From NCBI GenBank assembly GCA_016866195.1, contig VGNF01000003.1, positions 1 through 43,727 of the forward strand: a stretch of 43,727 nucleotides of DNA. The letters run 5' to 3'. How positions within the stretch are numbered: the first letter of the stretch is position 1; each line of letters starts with the position of its first letter. Source of the DNA: Chloroflexota bacterium. Lineage in GTDB: Bacteria > Chloroflexota > Anaerolineae > Anaerolineales > Villigracilaceae. A model generated the notes under the pieces. The model was not told the DNA's origin, did no database searches, and saw nothing but the letters and a program-made list of their open reading frames with translations. Positions 1-7,516 of this stretch are shown here, one piece after another. A program made the translations under genes and the position numbers.

Positions 1-387
1 GGGGATTTGCTCAATCCCTTCGGAGTGCTGCTCGGTCTGGACGGTGTCATTCTGCTCGCGTACATCATCGCCATTCCCGCCAACGAAATCGTCGTTCCAA
101 CCATGATGATGGTGTATCTGGGAGTGGGGATGATGGTGGACGGGCCGGGAACGAATGCCGGGATATTCGACCTGCTGGTCAATGGCAACGGCTGGACGAT
201 GCTGACCGCAGTCAACCTGATGCTTTTCTCCCTGCTTCACAACCCTTGCGCGACGACGGTCCTGACGATCTACAAGGAGACGAAATCCCTGAAGTGGACT
301 AGCCTGAGCGTGGGGATCACCCTCGGAACCGCCTTCCTCGTGACATTTCTTACAGCCAGTTTCGCGAGGGTGATGGGCTGGGTCTGA
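1..387 (+). CDS. feoB: FeoB ferrous iron transporter, C-terminal part (partial)
   Basis: The reading frame is open from the first base of the window and ends at TGA 385-387, so the 5' part lies upstream. The roughly 128 visible residues are the last membrane segments of the FeoB permease: an IPANEIVVP stretch followed by a LHNPCATT motif, which corresponds to the second Gate-type segment with its conserved Cys, and then a final hydrophobic helix. FeoB uses an N-terminal G domain (not in the window) to drive Fe2+ uptake across the cytoplasmic membrane. Being next to a metal-responsive repressor and a metal ATPase fits a metal-homeostasis neighbourhood, but the consensus promoter at 434-462 separates it transcriptionally from them. 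Family assignment is from recognised motifs; no G domain can be checked here. Confidence 0.88.
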   Translation, partial: GDLLNPFGVLLGLDGVILLAYIIAIPANEIVVPTMMMVYLGVGMMVDGPGTNAGIFDLLVNGNGWTMLTAVNLMLFSLLHNPCATTVLTIYKETKSLKWTSLSVGITLGTAFLVTFLTASFARVMGWV

Positions 388-433
388 GAGTCTCGAGACG
401 CGGATCGGAAGTGAAATTTCCTAGGCGACCGCC

Positions 434-462
434 TTGACAAGTTTATTATTCCCCTTTAATAT
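434..462 (+). promoter_or_regulatory. Sigma-70-type promoter of the arsR-P1B ATPase pair
   Basis: A perfect -35 TTGACA (434-439) and a -10 TAATAT (457-462) are separated by exactly 17 bases. The predicted start site near 469 leaves a leader of only about 22 bases before the repressor ATG at 491, and no good Shine-Dalgarno sequence is visible in it. Confidence 0.8.
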
Positions 463-463
463 A

Positions 464-477
464 TGATTACTTGTTCA
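464..477. promoter_or_regulatory. Candidate CzrA/SmtB-type operator
   Basis: The 14 bases TGATTACTTGTTCA form an imperfect dyad centred at the predicted transcription start. Read on the minus strand (TGAACAAGTAATCA) they resemble the TGAACA-N2-TGTTCA dyad bound by SmtB/CzrA-family zinc sensors. The right half-site is good and the left one poor. A second related half-site (ATTCAA) follows at 480-485. Overlap with the start site would give simple steric repression by the neighbouring ArsR protein. Confidence 0.5.
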
Positions 478-490
478 ACTATTCAAATAA

Positions 491-781
491 ATGGATCTCA
501 ACGAACTGAAAGCGATCCAGCTTGCCGAACTGTTCAGCGCCCTGAGCGATGCCAGCCGCGTGCGCCTGATTTCACTTTTGATCGAAGACGAAATGAGCGT
601 CAGCAAGCTGGCAGCCCGCTTGAAGATGACGGAATCGGCCGTCTCGCACCAACTGCGCGGACTGCGTCAATTACACCTGGTGCGCGCGCGCAGGTCCGGC
701 CGGCAGGTTTTCTACTCGATCGACGATGATCATGTATCGCGCCTCTTCACCCTGGGGCTCGATCACGTCCGCCATGGATAA
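491..781 (+). CDS. ArsR/SmtB-family metal-responsive repressor
   Basis: This 96-residue winged-helix protein has the ArsR core, with the recognition helix around residues 47-60 (TESAVSHQLRGLRQ). It lacks the ELCVC-type arsenic/cadmium site at the end of helix 3 (the sequence there is EDEMSVSKLA). In the last helix it has D79, H81, H92 and H95, which match the spacing D-x-H-x10-H-x2-H/E of the alpha5 zinc/cobalt site of SmtB and CzrA. It is therefore expected to release DNA when Zn2+ (or Co2+) binds. The gene starts at the ATG behind the consensus promoter, and its stop is 5 bases from the start of the ATPase gene, so the two are one transcription unit. The metal is inferred from the ligands, not shown. 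Confidence 0.88.
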   Translation: MDLNELKAIQLAELFSALSDASRVRLISLLIEDEMSVSKLAARLKMTESAVSHQLRGLRQLHLVRARRSGRQVFYSIDDDHVSRLFTLGLDHVRHG

Positions 782-786
782 ACGAA

Positions 787-2886
787 TTGAATCCAATCCA
801 GACCATTGAAATTCCGATCGAAGGCATGGACTGCATGGAATGCACCCAGCATGTCCGCAGCGCCCTTTCCAGCCTGGGCGGTGTGAGGAATGTGGAAGTC
901 CTGCTCTCCTCTGAAAAAGCCATCCTGCAACTCGATCCAACTCTGGTGAAAATGGATGCCATCCATCAGGCGGTGAAGGGGGCAGGGTATTCCGTGGGTG
1001 TCGCTTCTGGCAAATCCGCTGAACGAACCGCGACCGCAGCAGACCTTTCCCGGCGACTTCTCACTGCGTTGGGAATCGTGTTCGGCGCGGTCATCCTACT
1101 TGTGGTTGCCGGTGAATGGCTTGGACTGCTCGACGGTCTGACCCGGTTCGTTCCATTCAGCGTGGGCGCAATGCTTGTTTTGACTGCCGGGGCGCCGATC
1201 TTCGCAAATGTCCTCCAGGCTGCTTGGAAACGCCAGATCATCGCTCATACGCTCATGTCCATCGGTGCGCTCGCGGCCCTGATCGTCGGGGAGTGGACGA
1301 CCGCGATGGTGGTAATTCTCTTCATGCACATCGGAAGCTACACGGAAAGATTGACAACCGAAGGCGCCCGCAGAGCGGTCAGGGAATTAACAGACATGGC
1401 ACCGCAAACCGCACGCGTGGAACGCGAGGGCCGGGAGGTGGACACACCGATTTCCGAAGTGCAGGTCGACGATATAGTGATCGTCCGCCCGGGCGAAAAA
1501 ATCCCCGTGGACGGGGAGGTCCTACACGGTCAAGCCGCGCTGGATCAATCATCGGTGACGGGCGAATCGATGCCGGTGGAGGCGGGGGTCGGATCCCATG
1601 TGATCGCCGCCACAATCCTGAAACAGGGGATGCTTAGAATCCGCACGATTGCCGTTGGACCGCACTCCACATTCGGGCGCGTCATCCAATTGGTGGAGCA
1701 GGCGGAGGCACACCGCGCGGTCGTCCAGCAATTTGCGGACAAATTCAGCGGATATTATCTTCCAATAGTGATGGGTATAGCTGGACTAACCTATCTCTTC
1801 AGTCGCAATCCCCTGGCAACCGCGGCAGTATTGCTGGTGGCGTGTTCGTGCACGATTGCCCTTGCAACCCCGATCGCCATGCTTGCCACGATCGGGGCGA
1901 ATGCAAAACACGGGGTGCTCATCAAAGGCGGAAAATACCTGGAAACCCTTGCTCGTGCAAATGTACTGTTGATCGACAAGACCGGAACGTTGACGCTTGG
2001 GAAACCGGTCGTCACGGATGTCCTCCCCTTCAATGGCATCGACAGAAAAACGCTGGTCTCGTACGCGGCCTCCGCGGATCGATATTCCGAGCATCCTCTG
2101 GCGGATGCTTTGCGCCACATTGCTCTCGAGGAGTCTGTATCTTTGCTTGAAATCACGCATTTTGAATCTGTTCCAGGGATTGGCGTACGTGCAAGAATTA
2201 ATGGCTTCGAAGTTGCCGTTGGACGCCGATCCATTCTGCCGGGCGGCCGGATCCCAGCCGAAGTGGAAGCCCTCGGTCAACAAGGCAAAACGATTCTACT
2301 CGTCACCAAAGATGGTTCGCTCATTGGCGCAATTGCGGCATCAGATACGCTGCGCCACGAGGTCCCGGAGGCGTTGAATCAAGCAAGACAACTGGGGATG
2401 CAAAAGATCGAACTGCTCACCGGGGATAACGAACAGGCTGCGGGTTCCATAGCCTCCTCCGTGGGATTACCGTATCGTGCTGGATTACTGCCCGAGGACA
2501 AGATTCGCATCGTCAAGGAATATCAATCCCAGGGAAATATCGTCGTCATGGTCGGGGATGGAATCAACGATGCTCCCGCACTAGCCCAGGCAGATATTGG
2601 CATAGCCATGGGAGCAGCTGGCACGGACATCGCCATCGAATCAGCTCACATCACCCTGATGCGCGATGATTGGAACTTGATCCCGCACGTGATTCAAACC
2701 GCCAGGCGGACCATGCGAGTGGTGAGGGGAAACCTCGGCTTTACAGCGGTGTTCAACATGGTCGGCCTCACGCTCGCGGCGTTTGGTTTTCTCCCCCCCA
2801 TGCTTGCTGCCGCACTTCAATCCATACCGGATCTGGGAATTCTCGGAAATTCTGCACGATTAATCAGACAACCCACAGGCAGATAA
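787..2886 (+). CDS. P1B-type heavy-metal-translocating ATPase with CSC membrane motif
   Basis: The 699-residue protein has an N-terminal heavy-metal-associated domain (GMDCMEC, C16 and C19), the actuator TGES loop, a membrane segment with C353-S354-C355 followed by TIALATP, the phosphorylated D397 in DKTGT, the SEHPL motif, GDGINDAP, and a last membrane helix with D682-L683-G684. P1B pumps export transition metals from the cytoplasm using ATP. Zn/Cd pumps normally have CPC plus a DxG Asp in the last helix; here the DxG part is present but the Pro of CPC is Ser, and the penultimate helix has Phe-Asn where Cu pumps have Tyr-Asn. The start is a TTG at 787 that puts the HMA domain close to the N terminus; no ATG upstream of the HMA motif is in frame. 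It is co-transcribed with the zinc-type repressor, which favours Zn2+ or a related divalent ion. Confidence 0.9.
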   Translation: MNPIQTIEIPIEGMDCMECTQHVRSALSSLGGVRNVEVLLSSEKAILQLDPTLVKMDAIHQAVKGAGYSVGVASGKSAERTATAADLSRRLLTALGIVFGAVILLVVAGEWLGLLDGLTRFVPFSVGAMLVLTAGAPIFANVLQAAWKRQIIAHTLMSIGALAALIVGEWTTAMVVILFMHIGSYTERLTTEGARRAVRELTDMAPQTARVEREGREVDTPISEVQVDDIVIVRPGEKIPVDGEVLHGQAALDQSSVTGESMPVEAGVGSHVIAATILKQGMLRIRTIAVGPHSTFGRVIQLVEQAEAHRAVVQQFADKFSGYYLPIVMGIAGLTYLFSRNPLATAAVLLVACSCTIALATPIAMLATIGANAKHGVLIKGGKYLETLARANVLLIDKTGTLTLGKPVVTDVLPFNGIDRKTLVSYAASADRYSEHPLADALRHIALEESVSLLEITHFESVPGIGVRARINGFEVAVGRRSILPGGRIPAEVEALGQQGKTILLVTKDGSLIGAIAASDTLRHEVPEALNQARQLGMQKIELLTGDNEQAAGSIASSVGLPYRAGLLPEDKIRIVKEYQSQGNIVVMVGDGINDAPALAQADIGIAMGAAGTDIAIESAHITLMRDDWNLIPHVIQTARRTMRVVRGNLGFTAVFNMVGLTLAAFGFLPPMLAAALQSIPDLGILGNSARLIRQPTGR

Positions 2887-2891
2887 AACCG

Positions 2892-2921
2892 AAACCAGCC
2901 CCCGTTGACGGAGGCTGGTTT
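2892..2921. terminator. Hairpin between convergent genes
   Basis: A perfect 9-bp stem (AAACCAGCC, 2892-2900, pairing with GGCTGGTTT, 2913-2921) with a 12-base loop lies 6 bases after the ATPase stop and 18 bases before the stop of the convergent DUF2680-like gene. The A-rich 5' arm and T-rich 3' arm suit a terminator for both directions, though the T-tract is short. Confidence 0.65.
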
Positions 2922-2939
2922 AATGGCAACCCATCCCTC

Positions 2940-3425
2940 TTATTGTGATGGTTGCCCCTGCCATCTGCCCCATCCCCCATTCATCATCCCGGGACCGCGA
3001 CCGTTTTGAAGTCCATAACCACCGCAGCTCCCATACCCCATTCCCCCTCCCCCAAAACCGCGTGACTTCATCCAATCAGCTTGTTCCTTCGTGATGACGT
3101 TCGCCTTGGCGGCGGCGTCCAGGGCTTTCGAGCGGATTTTCTGCATCACGTTCGGGAACTCTTCCGCAGTCACTCCGGCGGAAAGGGCGATATCATACAT
3201 GTTTTCCCCTTGCGAGAGGCGGGTGTTGACATCGTTGACATTCAGGTTCAATTCCCTAGCAAATTCAACCGTCATGAATGTATGCAAGGGTCCCATCCCC
3301 TCGTGCATAAAGCCATGACGATAGCCTTGAAATGGCGGTGTCTCATCCTGGGCAAACGCCACGCCCACACCCACGATTCCGAGGGCCAGGACGATCAGGG
3401 CAACAACCAATACTGTCTTTTTCAT
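2940..3425 (-). CDS. Secreted DUF2680-like protein with Gly/Met-rich tail
   Basis: The protein has 161 residues from the ATG at 3425, which has an AAGGAG ribosome site 8 bases upstream; a longer open frame upstream is not needed. Residues 1-26 are a signal peptide (MKKTVLVVALIVLALG, then a small-residue AFAQ cleavage site). The mature part has a His/Met-rich stretch (YRHGFMHEGMG), then a helical region around residues 45-120 (LNVNDVNTRL, ITKEQADWMKSRG) typical of DUF2680-type proteins, and a Gly/Met/Trp-rich C-terminal tail. No biochemical role is established. Secretion, the His/Met-rich segments and the metal-export genes next door allow an extracytoplasmic metal or stress role, but that is inference. 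Confidence 0.7.
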   Translation of the reverse strand: MKKTVLVVALIVLALGIVGVGVAFAQDETPPFQGYRHGFMHEGMGPLHTFMTVEFARELNLNVNDVNTRLSQGENMYDIALSAGVTAEEFPNVMQKIRSKALDAAAKANVITKEQADWMKSRGFGGGGMGYGSCGGYGLQNGRGPGMMNGGWGRWQGQPSQ

Positions 3426-3564
3426 TCGATCTCCTTTGAGAATTTTTTCAGGTTCACTCCTGATTCTGCCCAAAGGATACAATCCCTTTGTAAAGATGAG
3501 ATAAAGAAGAAATCAAGGTTAGGCGAAGGATCCCCGGAGCAAAATCGGGCGGGTAGCCACGGAT

Positions 3565-5601
3565 CTACTCCTCCCCCGTCAATAATTTGATCCGCTCCCA
3601 AGGTTTCAAGCCTTCATCCCCTGCCAGGAGGGTCTTCAATTCGTACAATTCATCCCGCAAGGCAGCCGCCCGCTCGAACTCAAGGTTTTTCGCGGCGTCC
3701 TTCATCTGGTTTTCCAGCTCTTTGATGATGAGGCGTAATTCATCGCGCGGCATTCCGCTGGTCTCCCTTGTCTTGTACTCACCACGCATTTCCGCCACCG
3801 CCTTGGCGCTCATCACCTCCGTCAGATCGTGAATTGCCTTGTGGATGCTGACCGGCACGATGCCGTGCTCCTCGTTGAACTTCATTTGCTTGGCGCGGCG
3901 ACGGTTGGTCTCATCGATCGCCCGTTTCATCGAATCGGTCATGCGGTCGGCGTACATCAGCACCCGACCATTGACGTGTCGGGCCGCACGGCCGATGGTC
4001 TGGATCAGTGCGGTCTCCGATCGCAGGAATCCCTCCTTGTCCGCGTCAAGGATCGCAACCAGCGATACCTCGGGTAAGTCCAAACCCTCCCGCAACAGGT
4101 TGATCCCGACGATCACGTCGAATACGCCCAGCCGAAGATCGCGCAGGATGCCGACGCGCTCAAGCGTCTCAACCTCCGAATGCAGGTAGTGGACTTTCAT
4201 CCCCAATTCCTGAAGGTATTCGGAGAGATCCTCGGACATGCGTTTCGTCAGGGTGGTAACCAAAGCCCGCTCGCCGCGTTCCACCCGCTGCCGGATCTCA
4301 CCGATCAAATCGTCCACCTGTCCTCGGGTCGGTCGCACTTCGATTTGCGGATCCACCAGGCCGGTCGGGCGAATGATCTGTTCCACCACCTGGTCTGCAC
4401 GCTGCATTTCGTAGGGACCCGGCGTGGCGGAGGTATAGATCGTACAGCCCATCACTTCTTCGAATTCATTGAATTTCAAGGGACGATTGTCGAGCGCACT
4501 CGGCAAACGGAAGCCATATTCCACGAGGGTCTCCTTGCGGGAGCGGTCTCCGTTGTACATACCGCGAATCTGCGGCACGGTCATGTGACTCTCATCCAGG
4601 ACCAGCAGATAATCGCTCGGGAGGAAATCGATCATCGTCCAGGGATGTGTGCCCGCGGCGCGCTGATCGAGATGGCGCGAGTAATTCTCGATCCCGGAAC
4701 AATATCCAACCTCCTTGAGCATCTCCAGGTCATAGCGAGTGCGCTGCTCAAGGCGCTGCGACTCAAGCAATTTCCCGCTTTCCTTGAATTGCGCCAGGCG
4801 GTCCTCCAGCTCGGTTTCAATATCCGCGACGGCATCCTTCATCCTTTCCGCGGCGGTAAGGTATTGTTTGGCCGGGTAAATGGATACCTCCTTCGGCTCC
4901 TCAAAAATCTCGCCGGATACTGGACTGAACTGCATGATCCGTTCGACCTCATCGCCGAAGAAAGTAATGCGATACCCGCGTTTATCCTCATAGGCCGGGA
5001 CGATTTCCAGCGTGTCCCCGCGCACGCGGAAGGTCCCCGAGCGCAGGTCGATGTCATTGCGTTGATATTGGCTTTCGATCATCTGACGCAGCAGGGCGTT
5101 GCGCCGGTAGATCTCCCCCACTCGAAGGGTGACGGTTCCCTTACCGAATTCTTCCGGCGACCCAAGTCCATAGATGCACGAAACGGAAGCCACGATGATC
5201 ACATCGCGCCGTGAGACCAGGGCAGTCGTCGCCGCCAGACGCAGCCGCTCGATCTCCTCGTTGATTTCCGTCTCCTTTTCGATGTACAAGTCCTGACGGG
5301 GAACGTAAGCCTCCGGCTGGTAATAATCATAGTACGAGACAAAGTACGAAACCGCGTTTTCAGGGAAGAACTCCTTGAACTCGGCATATAGCTGCGCCGC
5401 CAGGGTCTTGTTGTGTGCCATGATCAGGGCGGGTTTCTGGACCTGCTCGATGACGGAGGCGATCGTGAACGTTTTGCCTGTTCCGGTGGCTCCGAGCAGG
5501 ACCTGATGCTTCATGCCATTTCCGATCCCCGTCACAAGATTCTGAATAGCTTCGGGCTGATCGCCCATGGGTTTAAAAGGGGCCTGGAGTTTGAATTTCA
5601 T
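3565..5601 (-). CDS. uvrB: Excinuclease ABC subunit UvrB
   Basis: The 678-residue protein is full length for UvrB. It has Walker A GATGTGKT at residues 37-44, the beta-hairpin that clamps damaged DNA ([13 protein letters not shown], about 89-101), the helicase motif II DESH, the motif VI region QTIGRAARH, and a C-terminal UVR domain (about 633-668) that contacts UvrC. UvrB takes the lesion from UvrA and positions UvrC for the two incisions of nucleotide excision repair. Motif content and length leave no serious alternative. A perfect Bacillus-type LexA box lies 23 bases upstream of the start, so damage induction is likely. Its partner in transcription-coupled repair, mfd, is also in this window but in a separate unit. 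Confidence 0.98.
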   Translation of the reverse strand: MKFKLQAPFKPMGDQPEAIQNLVTGIGNGMKHQVLLGATGTGKTFTIASVIEQVQKPALIMAHNKTLAAQLYAEFKEFFPENAVSYFVSYYDYYQPEAYVPRQDLYIEKETEINEEIERLRLAATTALVSRRDVIIVASVSCIYGLGSPEEFGKGTVTLRVGEIYRRNALLRQMIESQYQRNDIDLRSGTFRVRGDTLEIVPAYEDKRGYRITFFGDEVERIMQFSPVSGEIFEEPKEVSIYPAKQYLTAAERMKDAVADIETELEDRLAQFKESGKLLESQRLEQRTRYDLEMLKEVGYCSGIENYSRHLDQRAAGTHPWTMIDFLPSDYLLVLDESHMTVPQIRGMYNGDRSRKETLVEYGFRLPSALDNRPLKFNEFEEVMGCTIYTSATPGPYEMQRADQVVEQIIRPTGLVDPQIEVRPTRGQVDDLIGEIRQRVERGERALVTTLTKRMSEDLSEYLQELGMKVHYLHSEVETLERVGILRDLRLGVFDVIVGINLLREGLDLPEVSLVAILDADKEGFLRSETALIQTIGRAARHVNGRVLMYADRMTDSMKRAIDETNRRRAKQMKFNEEHGIVPVSIHKAIHDLTEVMSAKAVAEMRGEYKTRETSGMPRDELRLIIKELENQMKDAAKNLEFERAAALRDELYELKTLLAGDEGLKPWERIKLLTGEE

Positions 5602-5623
5602 AATTAGGGCTTCAAGGTGTTAT

Positions 5624-5635
5624 GAACAGTTGTTC
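5624..5635. promoter_or_regulatory. LexA (SOS) box upstream of uvrB
   Basis: GAACAGTTGTTC is an exact match to the GAAC-N4-GTTC core recognised by Bacillus-type LexA proteins. It sits between a TAAAAT -10-like hexamer (minus strand, 5638-5643) and the uvrB start at 5601, where repressor binding would cover the transcription start. uvrB is a classic SOS gene. Confidence 0.75.
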
Positions 5636-5911
5636 TATTTTAACTGAAAGCTTGAAAATCAGCCACCCCCTTATCGAGATTACACGATTCGTGGTCGAGA
5701 TTGATCGCTACAGCCTTCATGTTAGCCTGGAAGCAATTATCCGGGGCAATTGATTTCATTCTCTGCAATTTCCACCTACAAAGCAGGGAACTGCGTTGTT
5801 CTTTCAGGCAATTAAAATGTTGATGACTCACCATTTCACCGCCACCCAAAAAATCAAACACAAATTGAAGGAAATGAAATAAGATATAATCCGGGTTCCA
5901 CAAGGAACTTC
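5636..5911. other. Intergenic region between uvrB and the GT-C gene
   Basis: No convincing gene is seen. An 87-codon open frame on the minus strand (5640-5903) has no ribosome site, no recognisable domain and a composition unlike the neighbours. Near the right edge a TATAAT (5885-5890) with a TTGAAG about 14 bases upstream (5865-5870) is a possible but short-spaced promoter for the gene starting at 5912. Confidence 0.5.
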
Positions 5912-7480
5912 ATGATAGATCAAAAAAACACAAAGTCAACCTCGTGGGTGATCGGCGCAGTATTGCTGTCTGCCGCTTATCTTATCGTCCTTTTGCGCAC
6001 AGCCTACGTGAACGAAGATGCCTATATCACCATGCGAACCGTGGACAATTTCGTCAACGGTTTTGGCCTGACGTGGAATGTGGCGGAAAGGGTGCAGTCA
6101 TATACACATCCACTCTGGCTGTTCCTGATCATCCTCCCTTACTACCTGAGCGGAAACGCCTTCTTCACGCTTATCGGCATCAGCCTGATCCTCTCGTGTG
6201 CGACCTTCGCCGTCGCCTTGCTGCCTTTCAAGCGTGAGAATTTCATTGTCCTGGTCCCATTCACGATCCTGCTCTTCTCAAAAGCCTTCGTTGATTATTC
6301 AACTTCAGGGTTGGAAAATCCTGCCACGCATTTTCTCCTCGCGCTGTTTCTGTTTGTCTTTCTAAACCGATTTGAAACAAGCGAGCACAATTTTCGAAGC
6401 ATCCTGGTGATGGGTATACTGAGCGGGTTAGCCACCTTGAATCGCATGGACGCTATCCTGTTATTCGCACCTGCCCTGGGTTTTGTAGTCCTGCGCAATT
6501 TGAAAACCCGCACGTTTGGAGCCCTGGTCATTGGATTTCTTCCCTTTCTCGCCTGGGAAGCCTTTTCGGTGGTGTATTATGGATTTCCATTTCCCAACTC
6601 AGCATATGCCAAGCTGAACACTGGGCTGACAAGGGCAGATCTGTTTGAATGGGGCATGATCTACACTTTGAACTCGATCCATTGGGACCCTATTACACTG
6701 TTCAGCATCGCGACCGTCTCGGGAGTAATAATCTTTCGCGGAGACATTAAAGAAAAGGCTGTCCTGGGTGGGATTGTTCTATATATATTGTACATATTCT
6801 GGATCGGGGGGGATTTCATGAGCGGACGATTCTTCTCAGGTACATTGCTGGCGAGTGTCATTTTGCTTGCCAAGCATTTCCCCACCGTAAAACCGGCCGA
6901 GGGATTTGGAATTTTCATCTTGATCGCCCTCCTGGCATATTCCTCCCCCACGCCGACCTTCACCAGCGTCGACGATGCCTCATTAAACACGGGAAGGACC
7001 GATTCGAACGGGATCTATGACCTGCGAAGTTTCTATTTCCAGAATTCCGGGCTGCTGCATTGGCGGAATAATTATCTCTCCCCCTTCCATGAATGGGCGT
7101 TTCGTGGCATGGAATACAGGAAACAACATAAAAGGTACGCCATCGAAGGGGCTATCGGTTACCTGGGATATTTTGCCGGGCCGGAAGTCTTCATTATCGA
7201 TCCGAACGCCCTCTCGGATCCGTTGCTGGCCAGGTTGAAACCCATTAAGGAGGAACACTGGCTGCCAGGCCACCTGAAACGTGAAATCCCCGATGGATAC
7301 ATCGATACCTTACGTTCCGGCGGAAATATGTTCGAGAATCACGATTTGGGTTTGTTTTACGAAAAACTGTGGTTGATAGTCCGAGGTCCGATCTTTTCCA
7401 AGGAGCGGGCGGAAGCAATCTGGAAAATGAACACGGGACAATATGATCATCTTCTTGAAAGTTATGAATCACAATATTGA
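5912..7480 (+). CDS. GT-C-type membrane glycosyltransferase, AftB-like
   Basis: The 522-residue protein begins with a helix at about 12-30 followed by an acidic first loop (NEDAYITMR, E35 and D36) and then GLTWN and ERVQSYTHPLW, a pattern seen in GT-C enzymes related to the mycobacterial arabinofuranosyltransferase AftB and to PMT/ArnT enzymes. Roughly ten further hydrophobic segments reach to about residue 340; the C-terminal 180 residues form a soluble domain. GT-C enzymes use polyprenyl-phosphate sugars on the outer face of the membrane, with the acidic residue of the first loop as part of the active site. The ATG has an AAGGA site 7 bases upstream. The next gene is also GT-C-like and starts 36 bases on, so the two probably act on the same surface polymer. 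Donor and acceptor cannot be told. Confidence 0.75.
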   Translation: MIDQKNTKSTSWVIGAVLLSAAYLIVLLRTAYVNEDAYITMRTVDNFVNGFGLTWNVAERVQSYTHPLWLFLIILPYYLSGNAFFTLIGISLILSCATFAVALLPFKRENFIVLVPFTILLFSKAFVDYSTSGLENPATHFLLALFLFVFLNRFETSEHNFRSILVMGILSGLATLNRMDAILLFAPALGFVVLRNLKTRTFGALVIGFLPFLAWEAFSVVYYGFPFPNSAYAKLNTGLTRADLFEWGMIYTLNSIHWDPITLFSIATVSGVIIFRGDIKEKAVLGGIVLYILYIFWIGGDFMSGRFFSGTLLASVILLAKHFPTVKPAEGFGIFILIALLAYSSPTPTFTSVDDASLNTGRTDSNGIYDLRSFYFQNSGLLHWRNNYLSPFHEWAFRGMEYRKQHKRYAIEGAIGYLGYFAGPEVFIIDPNALSDPLLARLKPIKEEHWLPGHLKREIPDGYIDTLRSGGNMFENHDLGLFYEKLWLIVRGPIFSKERAEAIWKMNTGQYDHLLESYESQY

Positions 7481-7516
7481 TCTCCGTATGGTCCAATGGA
7501 TACCCCCTGACTCTGC

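Noticed and set aside
4180-5214. A 344-codon plus-strand open frame opposite uvrB.
   Set aside because: It is antisense to a full-length, motif-complete uvrB, with no ribosome site; long antisense frames are common in GC-rich genes.
5640-5903. An 87-codon minus-strand open frame between uvrB and the GT-C gene.
   Set aside because: There is no ribosome site or recognisable domain, and it covers the promoter region of the gene starting at 5912.
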